This document shows, in pieces, positions 1 through 8,527 of a stretch of 64,000 nucleotides of DNA; within the stretch, counting starts at the first letter, position 1, and each line of letters begins with the position of its first letter. The DNA is from Daphnia pulex (Eukaryota > Arthropoda > Branchiopoda > Diplostraca > Daphniidae): assembly GCF_021134715.1 (NCBI RefSeq), contig NC_060024.1:1674001-1738000 (forward strand). The letters are read 5' to 3'. The position numbers were made by a program, and so were the translations under genes. The notes below the pieces were generated by a model. That model searched no databases. It was not told where the DNA came from and saw only the letters and a program-made list of their open reading frames with translations.

Positions 1-1390
1 TAAATCACTGTTTACTTCCACGTAGACGTCGGCAAACATATTGGCTTTCTGCTCCTTATGGAAATAACATTACCATTTTCACCTCACTAGGCCGGATGGT
101 GCGCCGGATTTTCTTCTTTTGGACATCATATTTTTTGGTTTAGTTCTCTTGAGGTTGTGGTCTTTTTTATCTGCGTGCAGTACTCTTTTCAGTGTTACTG
201 CCTTTGCTAACTTGATGATTTTTGGTGTGTTACTAAACTATGGACTAAACTATGCCAAGTCCAAAATAGACTTACAGTTCAAAATGGATTTTTTAAATAT
301 TGTCACGTTGGGATCGGTAACCTAACCTTCACTGTTGGCACCAACAACCACAGCCTTGAGACACGACACAAACTCTCAACAAGATCACATAAAATTACTC
401 GGGGTCAATCCGTTCGTTCATTCTTGCTCCTAATTTCTGTCATCCCTTATGCTTTCTCTTGTTAATCCTTTTATTCTCTTCATTATTACAAAACGTTATT
501 GTGTCGTACTGACGACGAAAAGCGTAAGGGTTATTGAAAGGTTGAATTACGTTGATGTATTTCTTCTTTAAGTAAGATCAGGGGTGAACAAGGAGAACTT
601 CTACATTCAGCAAGGGTGGACAAGGAGAACTTCTACGGTACAGTATGGTGGACGACGAAAATTTACCGTGTGACAATATGGAGTTCACCAGATGGCGTTG
701 TCTTTCCGAAACTATGGACTTGGGTACCTAAAATATTGACTTTGCACAGAAATCTTTTGACTTTACCAGGAGGTTTTGCCAATGCTTAAAAATGGACTTA
801 GGTCCTAAATCATGGACGCTGATACCTAAGATATGTACTGCAGAAACTTTGTACTTTATCAGAAAACACGGATGATTTTAAAAACTATTTTTGATTTTTA
901 AGTATTACATTTGGTATTTGAGCAAAATGTAATAATATGATTTTAGGAAAATTTGTATCTGTATTTCTCGGTATTTATTTGCTCGTTTTTATTAATACAT
1001 TGATTCACTGAAAAGTTATAGTCCTACGGTATGAATTCAAACGCTTTTTTACTGTTTGAAATTCTGAATTGAAAAGCATAATAATGGTTCGGCCTTTACA
1101 CATAAAGAACAATGCCACGGTATCTTGTTGGACTCGATGGCAAACTGAGAAACGTTTTCACATTCCGGATGGAAATTTTTTTGCACGTTGTACATTGCAC
1201 CATTACATGATATTTTGAGGGGAGAACATTGTGATTTTCAAAGTCCAGCATTTCGACATGAACAATAGATGGGAATGGAATTTTTTATTTTTCGGTTTGC
1301 AATTTGACCGAATTCCGAATGCAATAGTAGGAAACGGAACTATTACACCAACAGCTTTACAAACAACAGCTTCCATTTTTTTTTGTCGCA
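1..1390. other. No gene recognised; AT-rich intergenic DNA
   Basis: Only short open frames occur here and none has recognisable domains or clean splice sites. A short direct repeat with the core ACAAGGAGAACTTCTAC occurs twice at about 587-636. The low-complexity AT content resembles the other non-coding stretches of the window. Confidence 0.5.
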
Positions 1391-1395
1391 GTCCA

Positions 1396-1797
1396 TTAAA
1401 CAGATTTTGAGCTCTTTTTCTTCAGTTTTCTCAATTTGAGCAATACGATTAATGAATTGCTGGTCGGGTTATTCACCGCTGCAATTGCTGTGATACAGCA
1501 ACACAAGACTTGATCCAACACAAGATTTGATCCAGCCAAATGAAAACCCTCGAAGGCAACTACCCAATGACCCCTATTACAATGAAGAATTTTGTTCCAT
1601 TTTTCGGAATCAGGTGTGTTAAACTGTAAAAATGATCCCCATTGGCAATTATATAGCCCACCAAATACTGGAAATTTTGGTTGAAAAAGTTTCATGGCAG
1701 CATTGATAACTTTTGTTGGAAGCCCAATTTCTAACATCTCATCCTGGTGTAAAATTTCCCCGTGTCTTTGGTTCATGACGTTCGGTAGATCAAACAA
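1396..1797 (-). pseudogene. Ulp1/C48-like cysteine protease relic (N-terminal half)
   Basis: The minus-strand frame encodes 133 aa. Residues about 25-100 fit the start of the Ulp1-like protease family common in invertebrate genomes: a helix resembling KVINAAMKLFQPKFP, a GSFLQF strand, then KILHCNRGHWVVAF, where the His-Trp corresponds to the catalytic histidine region, followed by a strand ending LVLD in the place of the usual VYDS. The frame then runs into a Lys-rich tail and stops, so the Asp/Gln/Cys part with the nucleophilic cysteine is missing. Such proteins often sit inside or next to transposons. I read this as a truncated relic. The family call rests on the spacing of these motifs only. 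Confidence 0.45.
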
Positions 1798-2089
1798 CGA
1801 TTCGCGTTCCCCGAGATCATAGGATATACGTCGCTCTCGTCATCCTGCTCGATGGCAACGAAGTCATTCCTTGATTGACAAAATCGTGAACTGGCACAGC
1901 CGGAAACGGAGAGTCATTAGATGATTGACGAGATTGGAAATGATTGGCAACAGAGCCGATAATCAACAATTGACGAGATCTTGATCGAGAACGGCCATTT
2001 AGGGATTCTGTTAGCGTTAAGTTAGTTTTACGAGATCGTGATATGAATCCTTTGATGCAAATGTGGACTGGAATGTGATCGCGTCGCCA

Positions 2090-2735
2090 ACGACCGACGA
2101 GACGACCCGATAAAAGACCAACACACGAAGAAGGTGACAGCTCGAGCCAAGTATCCAGACCATCCTTGTCTTGGGACACGGCAGACCTCGCAGGACACAC
2201 ACGAGGAAATCCACACCAGCAGACCCCAACGAGAGAGGGTGAGGACGACGTCTTCAACGACCAAGATCTATTCTCCCCAGTACGAAACACAGAATCCCTA
2301 ACAGCAAACGACGACGACGAGGACGAGCTCTACACGCCAGTAAGGCTTTGGACGCAACGAGCAGCCGGACTCCACCCAGAGCAAATAGAAACCGAACTCA
2401 GATACACATTTCTGTCATTAGGGTCAGAAGAAGATCCAGACAGCACAGAAGGAGCAGTGGGCTTGCTCATAAGCTTCCTGAAAACGACGCCTAGCAACGG
2501 AAGTGTGATACCTGGTTCACCACCAGCAAAGCAGACACCAGCAACAGGCAAGTCGACACCACAGCCGACCAGAACACCCACCCTACCACCCCCAACAGGA
2601 GGAGCGCCATCGCAGCCGACAAGAGGAGCATCACCCACAGGAGGAACAACACAACACCCGACCGGAACACCCACCCAACCCCCCGCACAACCCCAACAAT
2701 CTCTCGAGCCTTCGATTCTCGGGCTAGCTGCCATC
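2090..2735 (+). CDS. Pro/Thr-rich acidic ORF fragment, function unknown
   Basis: An open frame runs from about 2090 without an in-frame ATG near its start. It begins Arg-rich, continues acidic (a DDDDEDE-type stretch and two copies of an SPVR/TPVR motif), then becomes strongly Pro/Thr/Gly-rich with loosely repeated units of the type QPTRTPT. Coding is favoured over the antisense frame because the plus frame keeps a natural charge pattern. Near 2735 the composition changes abruptly and the opposite strand becomes the better coding frame, which suggests a junction between two inserted sequences. It could be the N-terminal half of a retrotransposon gag or a low-complexity host exon. No domain is recognised. 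Confidence 0.3.
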
Positions 2736-3530
2736 ATCCCAAGAATACAAATCGGGTTTTATTTGACGGATACGAAGAAAAGTTACCGCCTTTCGCGGTG
2801 GGACTGGAGGCGCTGTGACCGATTCCGTCGGGATTCCTTGGGGTTCTTACAACTAGCTTGGACTGGCTGACACGTAACGATGATCTGGCCAACGCGGTTG
2901 CCACTCCCGTTATTTCGTCGTCAGATTCAGTACTTGTCAATACCTGCAGCACTTCTTCTTCTTCAGAACTTGAGTCGGCAGCCACGGGAGACGCTGTTAA
3001 AGGAGCTGGCTCCGAGAAAACCACTTTTCTTCCTGATGTTGAACCTGGACTTGGAGCTGCTGTCGAAGTAGTGGCTTCAGCTCCAGTTTTTTAGCGGAAA
3101 TCACCGTAAAACTTAGGTTTTCTCGCTTCTGCCAGCTCTTCTGGTGCCAAATAGTTGGCAGCGACTTGCATGAAATCATCAAGTGTAGCTAGAGTTTTGA
3201 AAATACGACGGTCGTGGGGGTCTTCAAGAAGAGGATAGTTTTTTTTCCAATTCGTTCAAAACGTAGTCCCTTTTTGCCCGTAGCTGACGTTCTTCACTTT
3301 TGGGTCAGGGTGTCACGCGGGACTCCTGAATGGTACTAGGGGCCTGTTGTAATAGGCCTTCCGTTTTCTTTGGACTGCCTCACGCTTTCCTTGTGTTGTG
3401 TTATGGTGTAACTTTGGCAAGCATTCTCTGGTATTTCTCCTCGTAGACGGGCCTCGTACATCTCTTCTTGCTTTGAGGCGTCCTATTTTGATGCAGGTGT
3501 GGAGTACCTTTTAGGCGCTCCGCTATTCTA
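2734..3530 (-). pseudogene. Decayed coding tract, possible BEL/Pao gag region
   Basis: On the minus strand several frames join with frameshifts into one coding-like tract. It reads, in order, a basic segment with YEEKYQRMLAKV, a helical LRAKRDYVLNELEKKL segment, a stretch around DPHDRRIFKTLATLDDFMQV, then APEELAEARKPKFYGDF and an acidic Ser/Glu tail ending near 2734. It lies downstream, on the same strand, of the LTR at 4151-4421, so it may be the gag region of that element. I do not recognise a defined gag domain, and at least two frameshifts (near 3238 and 3098) break it. Confidence 0.3.
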
Positions 3531-4138
3531 TGGACGTCGTTAAAGAGAAAAAAATTAAATTCTCAATAATTTAAGCAGTACAAATATTATAGGACACGAA
3601 AGCTTAGGGGGAATATAAATTTTCTCTCCCCGGAGGTAAGTATTCCACTAATGTATAAGAAACCCCCGCAAAAAAAAACATAATGAACGGAGGAGAGGAG
3701 AGAATTCCTATAAGGCGAGGCGACAGCGAGACAACGGGGGGGGATGGCTGCCCACGTGGTGGGGTTTTTTTACTAATGAGCTTGCAAAAAATTTAAATTT
3801 TTAAAGAAATTTTTAATGGCGACTTTCGATATTAATTCTTATAGGGAATTCTGTAATCAAGCAAGATTTTCGCTGACTCTGGATAGTTGAGAATTTTGGG
3901 GTATGGTTTAACTAGACCCCGTGATTCTACTGTGTACACTTGAGAAAGCAACAATAAAAATGAACAATCGATTTAAAAAAATTTAGAATCTGAGAGAGTA
4001 ATTTTTACTAATGTCGAAGTTTACACGACGACCTCTTTTCAAGACAGAGAGAACAAAGGACAAATGGGAAATTGAAAAAAAAATTGAGTGTGAGCAGAGC
4101 AAGGAAAGAATTTTCAAAGGTATCTGATTACAAACTAT

Positions 4139-4150
4139 TTCGAAGGACCA
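4139..4150 (-). other. Candidate primer binding site
   Basis: Directly after the minus-strand LTR end (CCAACA) the sequence reads TGGTCCTTCGAA. A TGG start immediately inside the LTR is what a tRNA primer binding site looks like. The matching tRNA was not identified. Confidence 0.35.
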
Positions 4151-4421
4151 TGTTGGATTTGCACACTTTCCGGAAGTGTCCACCTGTTTTACTTATTCAA
4201 AAGATGAGAATTTCTAACGCTAAAAAGAATGGTGTAGACTGGCTCGACTTTAGATTCACACTTGTTTTATTTCTAACGGTTAAGGCGGTTTACACACTTG
4301 GGGTGAGGGTAAATGGTGACAAGGGGGGTCCCGACGGCAATAATCGTCAAGAAGTCAAGGTACTCGACTCCGACGGCCAGATCTTGTAGTGAGCTGTTGG
4401 GAAATCAATATATTCCCAACA
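4151..4421 (-). repeat. LTR of a BEL/Pao-type element (271 bp)
   Basis: The stretch begins TGTTGG and ends CCAACA in minus-strand orientation and is closely similar along its whole length to the LTR at 49331-49606, which directly follows a BEL/Pao integrase. Both copies share an inverted TGTTGGG/CCCAAC start and a common middle segment. The 5-bp flanks here differ, so this is not a clean solo LTR with a target duplication; with a primer-binding-like TGG on its inner side it is better read as the 5' LTR of a minus-strand element. Confidence 0.6.
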
Positions 4422-4694
4422 CCTAATATGAGAAACACAAACTTTCAATAAAGCAACACTGACCTATTGGTTGAGGTGGAATATCCCATGATTCAAAACT
4501 ATTGTGGTCGTGGTTTCTGCCAAGCAATTTGCAATTTTTCGGATTTCGTATGTTGCTTCGTCGTAGGAGACTAGTTTTGAAAAGAAAGAGGCGTAAAATA
4601 TTACTAAAATTCAAATATTACTTGGTCTGCATTAAATCACGACATCCATGATCTCGTACTCTACAAACAGGATGTTTTCTTTTTTTTAACATAC

Positions 4695-5180
4695 CAACGT
4701 CCAGTCCCATGGATACATGCCGTTAATATGAAAATCTGGTCTTGGATACAGGAAACTCCTGAAGTCGGTGTCTACCCAATGTTCTGATACCATGTAACCG
4801 AGTTCCACTTGTACTCCACAAAGACCTATTTGATTAGTCCAAAAAAGATGGAAAGACCAACTGGCGGATACTGAACCGTACGGAAGGCCAATCATTGGAT
4901 AGTTGCCTTTAAATTTATGATCGTTAAACCGCATACCTGGCTAAAGAATATAACAACTTATCAGTCGTAAAGTACGAATATACCAGCGAAATATTTTACT
5001 TTCTTTCACCACTATTGGAACTGAGGAAATTGTACCGTCATAGTTCGTCATAGTGAATGTGGTCTCATCAGCCGCACGTCAATCACTAAATGAAAAAGCC
5101 TCAGTCAGCTCTGCTAGATGGCTATGGTCAACTACCCACACCCATTTCTTATTTGAGTACACTTCAATAATAAATGTTTG
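4695..5180 (-). CDS. Unidentified split gene, at least two exons
   Basis: Two minus-strand exons join in phase across a 63-bp GT-AG intron (4937-4999). The upstream one, up to about 5180, ends ...TISSVPIVVKE and is interrupted by an in-frame TGA near 5085, so a further intron or a mutation must be assumed. The downstream exon (4936-4695) encodes about 80 aa rich in aromatic residues, with HFLFWTNQIG-like and FHINGMYPWDW segments, and ends at a GTATGT donor. Neither exon matches a family I know. The consistent phase and compact intron are the only evidence for a gene. Confidence 0.35.
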
Positions 5181-5299
5181 TTACAATCAAATTCGCTTTA
5201 TAGCCATTCGGATCGCAGACAACTATGCACCGCATTTTACCGCGATAAAAAACAAAGGATTTCTCTTGTCCAAATATTTTACATACCTCTAAGGCCGTT

Positions 5300-6170
5300 A
5301 ATTCAAGTTTGATAGGCTCCTGTTCCTTTGCAGCACTGGGTAAACTAAGCCTAAATGCCTGCCCATTTTTTCGCTCTATCTCACATGCAGAATGAAGCTG
5401 TTGTCGTTAATCGTGCTTCAACAGACAGTGTGGAAATTACTGCATATTCAAAAATGAGATAAACCGTATTTCTACAAATGAATACGAAGTTACGGAAATT
5501 CGAGATGAAGATTATATCTGCTACCGATAAGGTTTAAGTCAAGAGGAACACACTCAGATTATTTTAAAATTTGCGTTTGCGTTTTTTTAATGTGTTTTAT
5601 TTTAAAAATTTGAATTGCTTTGCCCAATTGTAGATGACTTAGTCATCTACTGTGTGTGCAAGTTTCAAGTAACAATTGACAAATTTCAATTTTTGGCAAT
5701 TTTTTAAGTGCCACACCATATCCTATGAAACATATGGCGGAAGCGCCAACGTTTCCAAACATTAAATCTATGGATTTGCGGGTAAAGTGCTAATCACAAA
5801 ATTTTCTAAAAAATCGAGGTGAAAGCCGATTTTTCCCTCTAGAAGAAGATTTTTTTAGTTTTTCTTTGCGATTACTCAAACGAAAGTTATCGCGAAAAAA
5901 AGGGGAACACTTTGGCTCGTAAGCCGCCGTGTTCAAAGCGCGGAAACACTGGTCGTGTTTCCAAACTTAGTGTGGGTACTGCATATATTAATTGATACTT
6001 TTTTCTAGAATTAAAAAGCGGAAATGAAGAAAAAACTTTATTTTCGATAAAAGTAACGCATGACCGACAAAGTTAAACATTTTTCTCAAAACTTTTCTTG
6101 CTTTCCTTTTTGTGTCATTAATCATTAGTCCTAGTGTAAAGGTGCGACAAGTAGGTAATTTAATATTTTT
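5300..6170. other. No gene recognised
   Basis: AT-rich sequence with short frames only. I see no splice-consistent exons, repeats or RNA genes. Confidence 0.4.
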
Positions 6171-6179
6171 AGCTGTAGA

Positions 6180-6750
6180 ATTTTTTTAAACAGCAGTATC
6201 TACTAAGGGACACTTTGACTTAAAGAGGGCCAGTTGAATCAACAGTTACTTTGCTTACTAAATGTCAATCACCTCTGTAGCAACTTTGTTTCCAATATGT
6301 ACTTTTTTTCTTATTTCTACATTATTGATTTATGACAAAATTGTCTTCTCGTCAAGTTCAATCCTTTCTGCACCAACATTGGCTTTGGTAAGAACATAAC
6401 AAGAGCCCTATGCACTGAATCCTGAGAGAGAGGCTTAAATGCTTGAAGTGGCAGCTTCCATCGACCAGGAGGCAATCACAACAGAATCTTTTGTAATCGC
6501 AGAATCAGTTACGGAATTGAATTTCAGGGATGCTGCAGCTCACATTAGAGCAGCATACAATCCAAAACACCAAAAAGTTGACCGGGGTATTAATGTGTCC
6601 GTAAATCCTATTTCTATCCACTTAATTATTGTTTTTTTTTAACAAGTACCTACTAAGGTACAAGTGAACTTAAAGAGAGATAGTTGAATCAACAATTTTT
6701 TCTTACTAAATGTTATTCACATCTGTAACATCTCGGCGTGGCTTGGTTTT
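6180..6750 (+). repeat. Dispersed repeat copy A with small conserved ORF
   Basis: This stretch matches, in reverse orientation, 33890-34450. It is bracketed by two related ~75-bp segments (about 6185-6260 and 6650-6725). Between them the plus strand reads MLEVAASIDQEAITTESFVI... (6439-6642, stop at the end), and the other copy encodes a clearly related peptide on its own strand. In both copies the repeat is fused at the same point to an antisense LINE reverse-transcriptase fragment. The peptide, with the shared core DAAAHIRA and the ending NPISI, matches no domain I recognise. Confidence 0.55.
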
Positions 6751-6990
6751 TTCACTTGTGCCCTGTTCCCTTGTGCACTTGTGCAAATATTGTTACGTCG
6801 TCTACTAAAAGGAGAGATTTGTTTCTTTTGTTTTCTGGGAAGTTTGATACAATGATGTTGAAGAGAATGGGAGTTATTACTGCTCCTTGAGATACTCCGT
6901 TTTCTATTAGTTCGTAGTGTGAAATTTTGTTTCCTACTCTTACGCGCATTTTGTGGTCGGTTGGTTTTGGTCGGTGTGAAACAATTTGTC
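6750..6990 (-). mobile_element. Non-LTR retrotransposon RT fragment
   Basis: The minus frame reads TDHKMRV, then ENGVSQGAVITPILFNII, then SLLLVDDVTIFAQ. These are the consecutive reverse transcriptase motifs of Jockey-like LINEs: the xPQGxxxSPxLFN block (here SQGAVITPILFN) and the catalytic F/YADD block (here VDD). Only about 75 residues of RT remain. The rest of the open frame on this strand (up to 7384) is low complexity and is not RT. The same RT segment occurs at 33700-33890 in a related copy. Confidence 0.75.
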
Positions 6991-7469
6991 TGTTCTTCGC
7001 GGCCAACCTTGCGCTCGAGCGTGAGCAGGAAGGCAACTCTCTGGACTTGCGAGACTTCCTAATGACGCCTCTAGAAACGGCTTGACTTTTCAGCCCAACA
7101 GACGCAGACGCGGGGGGTCTAGCCGGAAGCAAAGAAGAGATGGGCATCAAAACGTTGCTTGTCGATGTGCCGGGCACAGAAACTGCTAACGGGGCGCGAA
7201 CGAAAATTGTGACAAGGGCTAAATTAGACAGGGAGAGGGGACAGAAAAACCAACAAAGCCCTTGTTCTGCTACTGATAGCCGCTGTGGGGACCACTTGTG
7301 TGAATGCATGAGCAGTTTTCCAATTTTTTCTTTTGTCCGTCGATAGTGGAGGTTTCTTTCATCTGTTTTAGGCTTTGCGTGCATTTTTTATTAGCATCAA
7401 AACTCTTGAATAAATATTTAGGCCGAAAAACTCGTCTTTTCTCTGATTAGACAACGTAGCTCTCGATTT

Positions 7470-8234
7470 AATCAAGCATTGCCAAAAAACATTAGGAAAT
7501 TCCTCGCATCTTTTATGCATCTCATCCTGCATTCAATTCTAGACGAAGATGGTTTACAACGATTCGATTGCAGATTTGGACGCGCAATTAACGTTTGGCG
7601 TTCTACACACCCACCTATATTGCCTGATCGCCATCCACTTACCGAGCATATCATTAACATCTTCCACGACGAAACCCATCACGATGGGAAAGATCATTTA
7701 TTTTATAAAATCAGCCATTTATTCTGAATAATAAAAGGTAAAGAGGTGCTGACGAAAACTCGTCACTTGTCTCCTGTCTGCATCCGTGAGAGAGCACACC
7801 GGGAAGTTGATGGGTTACCTGCCAAATGTACCAATGGACTCGTTTACTCCTCCATTCACAAAGCCCATAACGTTACCACTCAACGAAAGGATGCGGCCCT
7901 TTTTACGAGTCTTGTAGCCAAACCCACGCATTTGGAATTGGATGAATCTTTCTCTGCCAAACACTGTCTTCTAGTCTTTCACCGGTTTATCGGAATTAAC
8001 CCAAAATCATCGAAGGTATTTTCCAAAAACATCATGAATTTTATCGAAGCAGAACGCGAATTTAATGCTATGCCCGAGAAGCTAAAGGAGAGAGATAAAT
8101 TCAATGGTTTGGACAAAGAAAAGGGAATCACCCTGCAAAATCAAATCAACATCCCCGAACTCCCCACTTTGAAAGAGGACGTGGACGCTTGGTGTGATCG
8201 ACAAATAAAGCCTTGTATCGTACTCTCCATTTAG
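7470..8234 (+). pseudogene. BEL/Pao pol fragment: H2C2 finger and integrase core
   Basis: At 7479-7727 the plus strand encodes DEDGLQRFDCRFGRA..., then HPPILPDRHPLTEHII and FHDETHHDGKDHLF, which is the HHCC integrase zinc-finger start of BEL/Pao polyproteins. From 7900 a second frame gives THLELDESFSAKHCLLVFHR, then SSKVFSKNIMNFIEAEREFN, the integrase core. In the normal motif the second strand reads SDN; here the catalytic Asp is replaced by Lys (FSKN). The two parts are in different frames and no Trp-rich C-terminal block follows. Reverse transcriptase is absent upstream. This is a dead fragment. Confidence 0.65.
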
Positions 8235-8527
8235 AAAAGGGAGGCTTTCGTTTGTAAGAAATGTAAGAAATGTTACTAGCACTCCTAACAAAAGTCATTG
8301 GACTTCTAGACAACTGCCCATAGACAACCAAGCCTATACAACATAATGCCTTAATGCATGTAAAATACCTAGGTTTTTGGTAACGAACGAAAGTATTGTC
8401 CCCTAAGACGACAATAAATTTGAAATGTTTATAATATTTCTTCATCAAACATTTTTTGAAATATCTTTACTTCATTTTCAAGGACAAGAATTGGATAGCG
8501 TCAGAAGGTAAAATCGTTTGCCACGAT

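Noticed and set aside
2330..2737. 135-aa minus-strand frame rich in Gly/Val
   Set aside because: It is the antisense of the Pro/Thr-rich plus frame; Pro codons (CCN) read backwards give Gly, so it is a shadow.
7000..7384. N-terminal part of the 210-aa minus frame next to the RT fragment
   Set aside because: Only the RT-like 75 residues at its end are conserved with the other copies; the rest is low-complexity sequence in a chance open frame.
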